Shown here: one piece after another, positions 20,184 to 31,320 of the stretch | How the letters are laid out: each line of letters starts with the position of its first letter | How positions within the stretch are numbered: the first letter of the stretch is position 1 | Source: Hybos culiciformis | Taxonomy: Eukaryota; Arthropoda; Insecta; Diptera; Hybotidae | Assembly (NCBI GenBank): GCA_964007475.1 | Contig: OZ023273.1 | Location: forward strand, 126,908,732 to 126,972,731 | Length of the DNA stretch: 64,000 nt | Direction of reading: 5' to 3' | Notes under the pieces: generated by a model | Database searches by the model: none | What the model was told of the DNA's origin: nothing | Seen by the model: the letters and a program-made list of their open reading frames with translations, nothing else | Position numbers and translations under genes: made by a program

Positions 20184-20400
20184 CATAGATTAAGAATACA
20201 CCAAGATGGGAAGCTTCATACAACATTATTTTTGGTATTTTTAAGTCAATGCGTTAGTAAAACAAAATAAAATACGTGATAATTATCAATGTATGAAAAG
20301 AATTTTATTTAGTTTTACTAACACCTTCACAATAAAATACCAAAAAAGACTGAAAAAATGTTGTATGAAACTTCCCATCTTGGTGTATTCTTAATCTATG
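20184..20400. mobile_element. 217-bp MITE, family B, copy 1
   Basis: The element starts CATAGATTAAGAATAC and ends with its inverse. It is almost wholly palindromic (both arms hold ATGTTGTATGAA-type and TTAGTAAAAC-type words) and is flanked on both sides by a perfect 7-bp duplication, CTATAAC (20177-20183 and 20401-20407). Copies 2 and 3 have the same length and different duplications. The 7-bp target size and CAT...ATG ends recall some P-superfamily elements, but that assignment is inference. Confidence 0.85.
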
Positions 20401-20909
20401 CTATAACTTAGCTGTATAGTCTCAGCCTTAAAAACTTGTACCTACTTTCAATTTTTAGAGCATTACAAAGTTGAAATTTTTTTAACGTACAGATCGTTAA
20501 GGAATCCGAATATCACATTGACTATTGTGTTCATTATATCATAAATAATTTTTAATGAAAGAAAGCAGATTAAAGCTATGTTAAAAAATAAAATATCCAA
20601 TATTTAATTTTTTTTTTTTTACATTCTCATATTTTTTTTGTCTTAAATCCTAATAAATTTTATTTTAAAGAAAACTTTGATTTTAAATTTTTATTTCTCG
20701 GAATCACATAGTATCTTAATAAGGAATAAGTTCTGAAACTAGTTTCAAAATTTCAAATAAATATTTCCATATATCTCTGTAAATTATTTACTAATTGTCT
20801 CATTTTCAACCGATTGAACTATTAGTTAGCTTAGTTATTCCTTGTATTCTAATCACTGGAGAGTTAGATTTTGTGTACCTTGACAAATCTTCTTGTTATA
20901 AATAAAAAT

Positions 20910-21513
20910 GAAAATTCTCTGTTTCTCTGTTCTCTGTCCTCTGTCCTCAATCACGTCTAAACCGCTGGACCGATTTGCCTGAAATTTTGAACTTAAGTAT
21001 CATTGGGGCCCGGGATGGTTATACGGTACTAGAAATTTTGATCCGAGGCCCCGGCGGGGGGCTACCTTAGAAGCCGGTTTTGAATTTGGGTATATTCCAA
21101 TAAAATATAGTAGCGTTGGACCCGAAAAGCCTATTTAAAAAACTGGATGTTGAGAGGCCCCCAAGCGTTGTCGTCAATTTTCGAAATTTTGGAATTTTGA
21201 AAATATGCAGCCTAGAGACCCAAGATGGTTATAGGGTACTAGAAATTTTTGATCAGAGGCACCGATGGGGGGTACCTGAGGATCCGAGGCTCCGACGGCA
21301 GGCGGTTTTGCAATTTAGGTATATTCCGATAAAATATTATAGCGTTGGACCCGAATCGACTATTAAGAAGACTGGATGTGTTAAGGCACTGGGGAAGTAG
21401 CTATTTAACAAATTTTGAAATTCTGTTTATTTAAGTGCACAAAATCTGAATCAAAGTGTTTTGATATTAATATAAGTTCGGTACTACCGTGCGAAGCCGA
21501 GTATTTCGACTAG
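20910..21513 (+). mobile_element. Helitron-like non-autonomous element (tentative)
   Basis: A block clearly richer in G+C than its surroundings. It contains CGTCTAAACCGCTGGACCG, a phrase I associate with dispersed insect repeats. Two imperfect direct copies of about 190 bases lie inside, from about 21000 and 21190, each with GATGGTTATA..GGTACTAGAAATTTT and AGCGTTGGACCCGAA. The 3' end has a small hairpin CGGTA-C-TACCG (21479-21489), then CTAG followed by T at 21510-21514, which fits a Helitron CTRR-T end. The left boundary is uncertain. The open frame at 21116-21400 inside it is not a gene. Confidence 0.5.
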
Positions 21514-22046
21514 TTATATATAATATAAATAATTTGAGCTTTTAAGCACATTTGTTATTGTTAACAAAAATAGAATTGATATTAAAATATAGAATTCGGT
21601 AAAATATCAATAAACGATAATTTTATATTATACAATTGTATAACTAAAGTAGTAGAGTTAAAACTATGCATTTTTATATTAAATATAAATTAATTCAAAT
21701 TTATTTATATGAAACAATTTGCCTGATATATAAATTAAAGTTAATGCTTTTATAAAATTATTATTTTTATGATTGGTTGATTTTTATGATTGCGAGATTT
21801 TAATAGCAAACTTTAATGCTCTTTATGCTTTTCGTTTAATTTCTTCTTAATTTCTTATTATATTTGTACTCTAATAAAAAAGAAAACGGATCTTGATCCA
21901 CTGTTAAAAAAATTTTCAGAAAATTTTTTGAAACGAAAACGAACAACGTACTTTATTTGGGATATACTGTTCCATCAAACCGTTTTCAATCAAAAATAAA
22001 AAAATGGAATATATGCTTCCACTTTATGTCTCTTCGTTTGTCCGTC

Positions 22047-22463
22047 CATATCGTCACCTAAGATCAGAACTATTCTAAGTCCATTTTTTCCAAAAACTGT
22101 TTTATTTACTTATTAGCTAGTCAGTACGGTTTTTGATGTGTGTGCCAAAACACGTGTTTGTTTGAATTGTTTTTCGTGTTCAAAACATAGGTAAGTACAA
22201 AATAATCCTATGCTCAACATATTTTTTTTTTTACCGGCAAAACCATTGTATGTCCACTTATTTGGACTTTAATTTGTTCTGAAAGCAGGGATTTCCATCC
22301 ATTGCCGCTCTCAAAATGATTGGAAAAGGATATAATTGTAGAATAAACTTTTTGGCATACATCGCTTCCTTAAAAAAATAAACAGTTTTTATTTTAAAAA
22401 TGGTTCTCCTGTAAAATTTTAAATATTGGACTTAGAATAGTTCTGATCTCAGGTGACGATATG
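22047..22463. repeat. Foldback repeat with 37-bp arms
   Basis: CATATCGTCACCTAAGATCA and on to 22083 recurs inverted at 22427-22463 with one mismatch. The arms are about 340 bases apart. Outside the right arm is a GTCT-rich tract (22462-22495), and the left arm is preceded by a related TTTGTCCGTCC. This is most likely a degenerate inverted-repeat transposon. No target duplication was found. Confidence 0.6.
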
Positions 22464-23642
22464 TCTGTCTGTCTGTCAGTCCGTACGTCTGTCTCTCGCG
22501 TGATTTTCAACTAACTCACCTTCAGACAAGCCAAAGCTTGAGATTCTCCTCACAAAAGAAGTTTTACTTCAAAAAAAATTAGTATCAATATCAAATGTAT
22601 TTATATTGGTTAATAGTTTATTGTCGATAAATAACAATTTTAATTTGTTTATTTACTAACCTTAGCTTATGTACTCAAGATTACTTGGTTGATAATATGC
22701 ATTTAATAAATTTGATAACACATTTTTAATGAATTATTATGACACATATAAGTTTTTAAAAAGCTCTCTTTTGGCCGAAAATACTCGAATAATAAACATA
22801 ATAATAAACGAATAATAAACATACAATTAAAATGAAATAAAAAATTCATTACATATTGCATACTATATTGATATATTCAAATAAAAGTTGAATGTCTTTC
22901 TGGTGGTGCGGCAGGTGGCATCACATTTACTTTATATTGTGCTTACTTTATATTGTGCTTTATACTGGAGTAAAAAATTACATTGAAAAATAATCTTAAG
23001 TGTACGTAAAACTTATAGTAAAAGTACTCATGATGAACTTTAAATAAATAACTTTCGAACTTTTATAAAGCAAGACAAAAATTTAGGCAGAAAAATCTTT
23101 TTAAACCTTTTTAGGTATAATTTTTTATTCGCAATTGACTATTGACTGGAAACTAATAATATTTGCTTAATCGGTTTCACAACCTTTTTGAAGCTCAATG
23201 TTCAGACAATATTTAATCCATCTAACGACGAAATATTCCAATTTCATTTTCAAATTTTGATTTATGTATAAGCCAAGAGATTTCAGTCCCATGCAAAAAA
23301 CACAAATCAAAAAAATTAAACAAAAAATCTTAAATTAGAACCCAAGGGCTTATATTTATTTTTTGGATTATTATTGCGTTCTTGTCAACATTTGTTGCCA
23401 ATAAAAATATTACAATCTCCGAATACATTATTGAAATTATTTGTTTTAAAGATTTCTGTTAGTTCATGTGTCCTGTGTCCTCTACATTTCATTTTGTGCG
23501 TTTTATTTTCTAAATCAAAATAAAACATATTATTATGTACCTGCTTATTTATATTTTATTTGTGAATCACAATATTATTCGAATTAATATTATCTTTTTT
23601 TGTTCCAAGAATAGAAAAGCTTTAAAATTCAAATGCTCTACC

Positions 23643-23678
23643 TATAAAAACAACTTTCTTCTTGTAGTTTGTTCAGTT
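23643..23678 (+). promoter_or_regulatory. TATA box and initiator of neprilysin-like copy 1
   Basis: TATAAAAA at 23643 is followed 32 bases later by TTCAGTTTT, whose A (23675) fits the arthropod initiator TCAGT. The same arrangement occurs at the same distance in copies 2 and 3. If this is the real start site, the open frame upstream of 23694 is not translated. Confidence 0.65.
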
Positions 23679-23711
23679 TTAAGAATTTATTTCATGGAGA
23701 AGTTAAACAAT

Positions 23712-25457
23712 ATGAAAGTATTTTTTGTATTTTGTTTGATCGGTGTTATTCACCTTAGCACAGCAACAAATCTACCTTGTGAACAATTCGAAAGTTATGT
23801 TGCATCTCTTGTACAAGGATTAGATTTGTCCAGTGATCCTTGTCAACAGTTTTCCGAATACGCTTGTGGTCATATGGAAAAACCAACTCCAGAACCAGGA
23901 ATCGACCCAAAAATGTATGAACGGATCCTGAATGAAGAACCAACAACTGAATTAGAAGCAAAAATGCAAAAATATTTTCAAACATGTGAAAAGGCAACTG
24001 GTAATTGGCCATATAATCCAAATGTTAAAAATCCAATCGATTTATCAAAAATTTTTGATCAACTTGATGTTTTGAAAGGTGTTTCCAGTTGGCCAGTTGA
24101 TAAAGAATACAATAAAAATGAAGTGACAAAATTCTTAGCAGAAGTAACCTCACTAAGAGACTATATTAATTACATTAAAATTGAACAAGTTAATGACAAA
24201 TTAAATGTTTTTGGAACTTCAACAAGCAACTACCCTAAATACACTCCTGATTCAGCTTCATACATTTTAAGTTTAATGAAAGAATTTAATCCCAACAATG
24301 ATGGTGATGGTTTCGAGAAAGCAGTTAAAGACATCACCGAATTCGAAGCAAAACTAATTCAAATCTTGGAACAAAAACAAGAATCAACAGATATTTCAGT
24401 TGGTGATATTACAACTGTGAATTGGGAAGAATTTGTGTTAATATTAAATAAAAATTGGTTTATGGATTCAACTGTTGAATCATTGATTTCTTCTGATAAA
24501 AGAATTCAAGAAATTTTCCAACTTTTGAGTGAAACAGATTCGAAAATAATTGTTAATCATTTGATTTATAAAATAATTGATTTTATGGAATCGAGTATTA
24601 AAGACGGTTGTCAAAATTCAAACAACGCATACATGCAACCAGCAATGTTTGAAAAAGTTATAAAAGATGCAATGTCAGATGAAGATCAAGCTAAATTCGT
24701 TCAAATTTTGAATGAGATTGAAAAATCGTATGAATATTTAAAATTAAAAAAAGGTAAATATGATCCAGACTTGGAACTTGAATTTGCAGTTCATCATGAG
24801 ATCCTAGAACGACGTAATGAATTCTACAATGCTCTTCAATACTATAAATTTGTGGTAGAAGAATCAAACATTTTACAAACTATTTTTAATACTGCTAGAG
24901 TTTATTTTAAATCACCAATAGAAAAGACTCCTGCTCGTGATTTTATTCTTGTAAATCTAATGCAATATGATGCATTTTTGCAAGAATTTAAACAATTTCA
25001 CTTGCATGATAAACCAATAATGCAGTACATAGTTACACAAGGTCTTAACTTATGGAGTAAAGTTTTCATCGATAATCGAAATTGGGTTCAAACTCCAGAA
25101 AAAGAACTTTTGGAATGTTTGCAAACTAACCAAGAAATAAAACTTGAAGGATTTGAAGCTCGAAATTATGTAGAATTATTTGCAAGTCAAGTTGAAAACT
25201 TCATCAATTTCTTAAATATACTAAAAAATAAAAATCAACAAGAGTTGGAAATTGAGAAGAATATTTTGAGAAAATATAAGTTGAATCATAATCAAGCTTA
25301 TTTTATTGCATTAAAACAAAATACATGTTTTGGCGGAACTAGATATGACAAACACGTTGATTTAGTATTCGCAAATCATGAAATATTTGCTAAGTCATTT
25401 GATTGCAAAATAAATGAATCTATGAATCCAGAAAATAAGTGTCCAGTTAAAGTCTAA
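23712..25457 (+). CDS. Secreted inactive M13 (neprilysin)-like protein, copy 1
   Basis: Intronless frame of 581 aa starting MKVFFVFCLIGV, a clear signal peptide; an in-frame ATG at 23694 would add six residues. M13 hallmarks are present: DPCQQFSEYACG near the mature N-terminus and FDCKINESMNPENKC at the end, matching the neprilysin tail FNC..SPMNPEKKC. Eight cysteines sit in M13 order, as needed for four of the canonical disulphides; this copy has one extra near the mature N-terminus (LPCEQ). The family's zinc site HExxH and the downstream ENxxD site are absent, so it should not be a peptidase. Family members are usually type II membrane proteins of about 700-750 aa; this one is shorter and predicted to be secreted. 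Copy 1 is the most diverged of three. The role is unknown; a binding or decoy protein of saliva, venom or gut is possible (inference). Confidence 0.9.
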   Translation: MKVFFVFCLIGVIHLSTATNLPCEQFESYVASLVQGLDLSSDPCQQFSEYACGHMEKPTPEPGIDPKMYERILNEEPTTELEAKMQKYFQTCEKATGNWPYNPNVKNPIDLSKIFDQLDVLKGVSSWPVDKEYNKNEVTKFLAEVTSLRDYINYIKIEQVNDKLNVFGTSTSNYPKYTPDSASYILSLMKEFNPNNDGDGFEKAVKDITEFEAKLIQILEQKQESTDISVGDITTVNWEEFVLILNKNWFMDSTVESLISSDKRIQEIFQLLSETDSKIIVNHLIYKIIDFMESSIKDGCQNSNNAYMQPAMFEKVIKDAMSDEDQAKFVQILNEIEKSYEYLKLKKGKYDPDLELEFAVHHEILERRNEFYNALQYYKFVVEESNILQTIFNTARVYFKSPIEKTPARDFILVNLMQYDAFLQEFKQFHLHDKPIMQYIVTQGLNLWSKVFIDNRNWVQTPEKELLECLQTNQEIKLEGFEARNYVELFASQVENFINFLNILKNKNQQELEIEKNILRKYKLNHNQAYFIALKQNTCFGGTRYDKHVDLVFANHEIFAKSFDCKINESMNPENKCPVKV

Positions 25458-25545
25458 TACTTCATCATTTCTTGACACAAATTTTCTGGAGTTCTTAAAA
25501 TTCTGATAAGTAATATTTTTATGTTTATTATATATTTATTTAATT

Positions 25546-25551
25546 AATAAA
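25546..25551 (+). terminator. Poly(A) signal of neprilysin-like copy 1
   Basis: AATAAA 89 bases after the stop, at the matching place in all three copies. Confidence 0.65.
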
Positions 25552-26803
25552 GAAAAAAAATAGTATTTGTATATAATTATGGTTTTCTTAATTTTTGAAA
25601 TAAAGTTATTGCTATTTTGTTTTGTAACGAGCTTTAGATTAAAATTATTCTTGCGTTCACTAAGCTATTATACTTAATACGTTTATATTTTATTTATAAG
25701 ATATCTATATTTTTTCTTTTTGAATTTCAAGTATTTTTTAGCGATAATAAAAACGTAAACTTTTTTACAAAATTTAAATCATACATTAATTCTATGTGAA
25801 AAAAAACTAGCTGGAACCCTGAAATAACTTTCTTCGTATAGCCAAGAACATGAATTTTGAAAACATTTAAGATTTGAATGACTGTCGAATGATTTTATCC
25901 TTGGAGTTGGAACAGCTTTTTTTTTATTTGTTTAATAACTATTATTGGTTATAAAGAAACGCTGTGATCATTTTTATTTAGTACAAATTGAAGTAATGTT
26001 TATTTAATTATTAGAACATTGAGCAAAATATTATTCGGCCTGTCACAAATTTGTATTTCAAAAAAATATAAAAATAAAGGATGAAATTCAATTGTTCCCT
26101 TATAAAAAAAAATTTAATAATCCCTAAATATAGTGCATAATACATAAATAAGTATCTTTGAATTAAATATGTATTTTTTTTTTTGCTTTTTAAGGCTATT
26201 ATATCAAATTTCCAAGCAAACAAAAAAACTACTTAGAAGGAAAATTCTGAATCCAACCAGCAATTTAGTTATTATTAAATTTCTCAGTTATAGCCTATGA
26301 CGAAGACGGTTCTTAGAGTTTATACGAAATGCACACAAAGACCAACCTATGTTTTTCTCGTTTTCTAAACCACAAAAATTTTACTCAAAAAATAAATGCA
26401 TATTAAATTTGCTTGTTTCGTTCAATCACCAAACCCGCCACCTGTTTAGAGTTTAGACCCGAATATCGAATAATAACTACTTTGTTTTTGGTTTAACGTT
26501 AACTTTATTAATGAAAAATTATAATTGGTTTTACCTGTAATTATTATTAATGATTGGAAGTGAAACTGGAAGAGAGACAGGAATTTAGTAAAAATGAATC
26601 GAAATGGGGAAGAATTAATATTGTGTGATTTGCACTCAATATTAATGAAGAGTTTCAAATTACCAAAAATGTATAATTTACATTTTTGGTAAAATGAAAA
26701 TTAAAATTAAAATTGATAGGAAATTGAATTGACACGTTTAGATATGGTTCCCAATATTCCTTCTTGCCTTTCGAACTCTTGTCATCCCATTCCTTGTACA
26801 TGA

Positions 26804-27059
26804 GCCGTTTATTTTGAAAGTGGTTTAAGTCCGTTTTTAAAAAAAAAATAGTTAATGATAACAATAAGCACAATAATATATATTCTTTTTATTTATAAAC
26901 AATTTTAGTCTAGTATCATTAAAACCACTTTGATTTTGACACTTGAAAATTAGCTTATGGAAATATTAATGTATATTTTTAAATCAATTCAAACACAAAA
27001 CCTTAAATATCTCAATACAAGAACAAATGGACTTAAACCACTTTCAAAATAAACGGATC
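26804..27059. repeat. Inverted repeat with arms of about 33 bp
   Basis: The stretch CCGTTTATTTTGAAAGTGG extended to 26836 recurs as its reverse complement at 27025-27059 (GGACTTAAACCACTTTC, then AAAATAAACGG), about 190 bases apart with few mismatches. It is probably a short foldback element. No flanking duplication is obvious. Confidence 0.55.
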
Positions 27060-28011
27060 ATATAACAATTTTTATTAAAAATAAATTTTACGGAAGACGG
27101 AGGTTAGTCAGCAATTGAAATTTGAAAAAAAAGTGACCTCTTTTCAATTTTCAAAGTTCGTTGTGGTATATTGGACTGTACATGTAAAACTTATATGTAA
27201 AAAATAAATCAAATAATCAAAAATAAATTTGACCTGTGTGCTATTTAAGTTAATTATAATGTTAAATACAAGTTTTAATCAGTTAGTTACATGTAAGTTT
27301 GTACATACAAATTAGTTTTTTGCAATAATATTTTCAATGTTTAGTTAAAATTTATTTAAAATCTTCTTCGGAATTGTTTAAGAGTTTGGTTTTAGGATGT
27401 TTGGAATTTTTATTGAGACAAAAATATTAATAAGTATATAGTTTAGTTATCATTTATAAAATTGAGTTATTATGTTTTTCTCGATATTTTACAAAGATGT
27501 TTTGTAAAAAACTTAATTTTTTATTTTTTGTACAGATTTCTTTGTAAATAAGGCCAATATTTTATTTATTCTAAAAATATGTAATTTAATTTTGATTATC
27601 TATGTACGTGTACATAATGATTGTGATTTTTCTTTTAATATAAAAACAACTTGATAATGTTATTTTATAATTGATTTAATAAAAAAAATTTCAAGCTGGT
27701 ACTCAAGTATTTTAATGAGAAGTCAATTGAACATTTAATTACTTTCTAAAAACAACACAAAAGTAATTAATTCATTGAATCACCAAATTCGAAAAGGGCT
27801 CATATCGTTTTTGTTTTTCAAATTTAACCTTTTCTCGTTTTCTTTAGGTATCATTAAGTATAGACGTATAATCAAAATTTTCCGTACCGGTTGTTGTATA
27901 ATATGCCTTTTCTTTAAGGGTGTTTTAAAGTTGTCAAATGGTTGATTTTTTGTATATTTCGTGATATTGAAACTACTTTACGGATCACATTAACAAAAAA
28001 AAAATTTTAAA

Positions 28012-28136
28012 TGGGCAAAGCAATGGAAGATTTTGATGCTGTACCACATGTTAAATTATGGTTTCGACAATGGGCATCATCTGACAAGTGACAAACGGGT
28101 TAAAGATTCTGTTCCAATTGTGCCGTGCTAAAACCA
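28012..28136 (+). pseudogene. Possible broken coding fragment, unidentified
   Basis: A short stretch reads MGKAMEDFDAVPHVKLWF, then RQWASSDK and a stop. A one-base shift continues it as SDKRVKDSVPIVPC and a stop. The codon-like composition stands out from the surrounding AT-rich DNA, but I do not recognise the protein and the stretch is only about 40 codons. It could be the 3' end of a decayed gene carried between the duplicated units, or chance. Confidence 0.25.
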
Positions 28137-29160
28137 AAATTTGATTTTGACATTATTTAATTAAATTTTTTTCTTAGACGTAAATAAATATTTTTTATAT
28201 GTATAAATAACTATTGAATATTTTTTTTAAGCGTTCCGGTTGTTAAAAATTTCGAATATCACCACTGCGAATAAGTATTCACGTTTGAACCGAACACCAA
28301 AAAAAGATTTTAGTATCCGATGCGGCATGTGGTAGTTTATTATCTCTAAATAACTACAATTTGTTTATTTACCATTGCCCAGGTACTCACGATGTTGAAC
28401 AATATGTATTAAATTAATTTGATAACATAATTTTAATAAAAATATCAATCAGTTTTAAAAAAATCTTGCTTTTGGTCGAAGCTACTCTTAATTATTATAA
28501 TCAAATAACTCAATAAATAACTCAATGCATGTTGCGGCAGGCGGCGGTACTTGAATTTTACATTCTATGTAAAATAATGTTCAATATACGGTTAACTTGG
28601 GAATTGTGGTTAAACAGTGGTGGATAAATAAAAAACTTTCGAATTTTTATATAGCTGGTCAAAAATTTAGACAGAAAAAAGTTTAAAAAACTTTTTACAA
28701 TTTTCTATTCACATTTGATTACATTGACTATTTCGATAATAATAAGATTATGTTTAACAACTTTTATTGAACTTCACCAATATTTTAATCCACCTGACTA
28801 CGAAATATTCGAACTTCGACTTTAGATTTTGATTTGTGCATACCTACATAAATACTAAAAGTCAAAGAGTATAAAAACAATTAAAATTCCATTAAAAAAT
28901 TTCATATTTCAAACTGTCTGTTTAAAAATTCGTGTTGTTCTATGTTTTCAAAGTCTCGCCATCGACGTTAAGTTTGTGTGTTCCATTTTAATATAATTAA
29001 GCAAATTAGAACCCATTTTGACGATACCTCCTTATATTAAAAACTTATTTATCTTATTTATAAATCAAATATTATCTGAATTATTAATATTATCTTTTTT
29101 TGTTTCGAGAATAGGAAAACTTTAAAAAAACATACTTTAAATTCAAATGCTTCAGTTGCC

Positions 29161-29197
29161 TATAAAAACCAACTTTCTTTTTGTAGTTTCTTCAGTT
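29161..29197 (+). promoter_or_regulatory. TATA box and initiator of neprilysin-like copy 2
   Basis: TATAAAAACC at 29161 and TTCAGTTTT with its A at 29194, 33 bases apart, as in the other copies. It lies downstream of the first in-frame ATG (29147), which argues against using that ATG. Confidence 0.65.
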
Positions 29198-29218
29198 TTA
29201 AGAGCTTATTTAAACAAT

Positions 29219-30958
29219 ATGAAAGTATTTTTTGTATTTTTTTTGTTCGGTGTGATTAACAACATCACAGCAACAATTCAAAATGATGTATTCGAAAGTT
29301 ATGTTGCATCTCTTGTACACGGATTAAATTTGTCCAGTGATCCTTGTCAACATTTTTCCGAATATGCTTGTAGTCATATGGAAAAACCAATTCCAGAACC
29401 AGAAATCGACCCAAAAATATATGAACGGATCCTGAATGAAGAACCAACAACTGAATTAGAAGCAAAAATGCAAAAATATTTCCAAACATGTGAAAAGGCA
29501 ACTGGTAATTGGCCATATAATCCAAATGTTAATAATCCAATCGATTTATCAAAAATGTTTGATCAACTTGATGTTTTGAAAGGCGTTTCCAGTTGGCCAG
29601 TTGATAAAGAATACAATAAAAATGAAGTGACAAAATTCTTAGCAGAAGTAACCTCACTAAGAGATTATAATAATTACATTAAAATTGAACAAGTTAATGA
29701 CAAATTAAATGTTTTTGGAACTTCAACAAGCAACTACCCTAACTACACACCTGATTCAGCTTCAAACATTTTAAGATTAATGAAAGAATTCAATCCCAAC
29801 AATGATGGTGATGGTTTCGAAAAAGCAGTTAAAGACATCACCGAATTCGAAGCAAAACTAATTCAAATCTTGCAACAAAAACAAGAATCAACAGATATTT
29901 CAGTTCAGGATATTACAACTGTCAATTGGGAAGAATTTGTGTTAACATTAAATAAAAATTGGTTTATGGATTCAACTGTTGAATCATTGATCTCGTCTGA
30001 TAAAAGAATTCAAGAAATTTTCCAACTTTTGAGTGAAACAGATTCGAAGATAATTGTTAATCATTTGATTTATAAAATAATTAATTTTATGGAATCTAAT
30101 ATTCATGGTGGTTGTCAAAATTCAAACAATGTATACATGCAACCAGCAATGTTAGAAAAAGTTTTTAAAGATACATTGTCCGATCAAGATCAAGCTAATT
30201 TCGTTCAAATTTTGAATGATGTTGAAAAATCGTATGAAAATTTAAAAATAAAAAAAGGGAAATACGATCCAGACTTGGAACTTGAATTTGCTGTTCATCA
30301 TGATATCCTAGAACGACGTAATGAATTCTACAATGCTCTTCAGTACAATCAATTTGTGGTAGAAGAATCAAATATTTTACAAACTATTTTCAATACTGCT
30401 AGAGTTTATATTAAATCACCAAAAGAAATGACTTCTCATGATTTTGTTGTTATAAATCTAATGCAATATGGTGCACTTTTGCAAGAATTTAATAAATTTC
30501 ACTTGCATAATAAACCAATAATGCAATACATGGTCACAAAAGGTCTTAACTTATGGAGTAGAGTTTTCATAAATAATCGAAATTGGGTTCAAACTCCAGA
30601 AAAAGAACTTTTGGAATGTTTGAAAGCTAACCAAGAAATTAAACTTGAAGGATATGAAGTTCGAGATTATGTAGAGTTGTTTGCAAGTCAAGTTGAAAAC
30701 TTCAATAATTTCTTAAATCAACTAAAAAATAGAAATCAACAAGAGTTGGAAATTGAGAAAAATATTTTGAAAAAATATAAGTTAAATCATAATCAAGCTT
30801 ATTTTATTGCATTAAAACAAAATACATGTTTTGGCGCAAATAGAAATGAGAAATACGTTGATTTAGTACTCGCAAATCAAGAAATATTTGCTAAGTCATT
30901 TAATTGCAAAATAAATGAATCTATGAATCCAGAAAATAAATGCTTAGCTGAAGTCTAA
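29219..30958 (+). CDS. Secreted inactive M13 (neprilysin)-like protein, copy 2
   Basis: Intronless, 579 aa from the ATG that starts MKVFFVFFLFGV (signal peptide). An in-frame ATG at 29147 lies upstream of the initiator and was rejected. Cysteines at 43, 51, 91, 299, 467, 537, 563 and 575 match in order and partly in spacing (8 between the first two, 12 between the last two) those of neprilysin C80, C88, C143, C411, C621, C695, C735 and C747. Where neprilysin has GHEITHGFD, this protein reads roughly TKGLNLWSRVF, and ENIAD is replaced by about YEVRD, so two His and one Glu zinc ligands are gone. Sequons NLSS, NYTP and NESM allow N-glycosylation. Residues about 377-470 differ from copies 1 and 3, which agree with each other there; elsewhere this copy is closest to copy 3. 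Confidence 0.9.
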   Translation: MKVFFVFFLFGVINNITATIQNDVFESYVASLVHGLNLSSDPCQHFSEYACSHMEKPIPEPEIDPKIYERILNEEPTTELEAKMQKYFQTCEKATGNWPYNPNVNNPIDLSKMFDQLDVLKGVSSWPVDKEYNKNEVTKFLAEVTSLRDYNNYIKIEQVNDKLNVFGTSTSNYPNYTPDSASNILRLMKEFNPNNDGDGFEKAVKDITEFEAKLIQILQQKQESTDISVQDITTVNWEEFVLTLNKNWFMDSTVESLISSDKRIQEIFQLLSETDSKIIVNHLIYKIINFMESNIHGGCQNSNNVYMQPAMLEKVFKDTLSDQDQANFVQILNDVEKSYENLKIKKGKYDPDLELEFAVHHDILERRNEFYNALQYNQFVVEESNILQTIFNTARVYIKSPKEMTSHDFVVINLMQYGALLQEFNKFHLHNKPIMQYMVTKGLNLWSRVFINNRNWVQTPEKELLECLKANQEIKLEGYEVRDYVELFASQVENFNNFLNQLKNRNQQELEIEKNILKKYKLNHNQAYFIALKQNTCFGANRNEKYVDLVLANQEIFAKSFNCKINESMNPENKCLAEV

Positions 30959-31066
30959 TACTTGATCTATTCAAAAGCACCAAGTAATAAGCTTTTAAGT
31001 TAATTTCTTGACACAAATTTTCTAGAGTTCTTAAAATTCTGATAATTATTATATATTTATTTGTTT

Positions 31067-31072
31067 AATAAA
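31067..31072 (+). terminator. Poly(A) signal of neprilysin-like copy 2
   Basis: AATAAA 109 bases after the stop, within the 3' flank shared with copy 3. Confidence 0.6.
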
Positions 31073-31320
31073 TAATATAAAAACAACTTAATAATATTAT
31101 TTTATAATTATTTCTAATTATTTTGAAAAAAAAATTCAAGTTAATACTCAAGTATTCTAATGAGACAAAGACAATTGAACATTTAATTACTTTATAAAAA
31201 AAACACAAAAGTAATTAATTCATTGAATCACCAAATTCGAAAAAGGCTCATGTCGTTTTTTTTTTTTTCAAATTTAACTTTTTCTCGTTTTCTTTAGGTA
31301 TCTTCAAGTGTAGACGCATA

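Larger units (their letters stand above)
16182..23610. other. Gene-poor region with dispersed small transposons
   Basis: No gene recognised over about 7.4 kb. It holds four repeat structures listed separately: a palindromic MITE (17800-18093), a 217-bp MITE (20184-20400), a Helitron-like GC-richer block (about 20910-21513) and a foldback structure (22047-22463). From about 22590 onward the sequence resembles the upstream flanks of the two other neprilysin-like genes, so it marks the start of the duplicated unit. The rest is simple AT-rich DNA. Confidence 0.5.
25552..28270. other. Spacer between neprilysin-like copies 1 and 2
   Basis: AT-rich DNA with no supported gene. It contains an inverted repeat at 26804-27059, a perfect 14-bp hairpin at 26660-26692, a stretch at about 27640-27890 that is repeated after copy 2 (31080-31325), and a possible coding fragment at 28012-28136. 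Confidence 0.45.
28275..31072 (+). repeat. Tandem segmental duplication unit 2
   Basis: This unit of about 2.8 kb, running from about 0.9 kb upstream of the gene to its poly(A) signal, matches 33600-36394 almost base for base. Shared landmarks include GAACCGAACA..AAAAAAGATTTTAG at 28277 and 33611, TTGCGGCAG..CGGCGGTACTT at 28530 and 33847, and the promoter and 3' UTR. The unit around copy 1 (about 22590-25551) is a more diverged third member. Homology with unit 3 resumes further downstream only in part. Confidence 0.85.

Noticed and set aside
21116..21400. 94-codon open frame
   Set aside because: It lies within the Helitron-like repeat and spans its internal duplication; it has no recognisable domain.
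23535..23711. Longer N-terminus for neprilysin-like copy 1 from the first in-frame ATG
   Set aside because: It lies upstream of the conserved TATA box and initiator, and copies 2 and 3 have a different sequence there; the signal peptide starts at MKVFF.
24796..24830. HHEILERR in neprilysin-like copy 1 as a possible zinc-binding HExxH
   Set aside because: The second histidine is missing (Glu at that place), it lies about 95 residues before the aligned HExxH position, and copies 2 and 3 read HHDIL.
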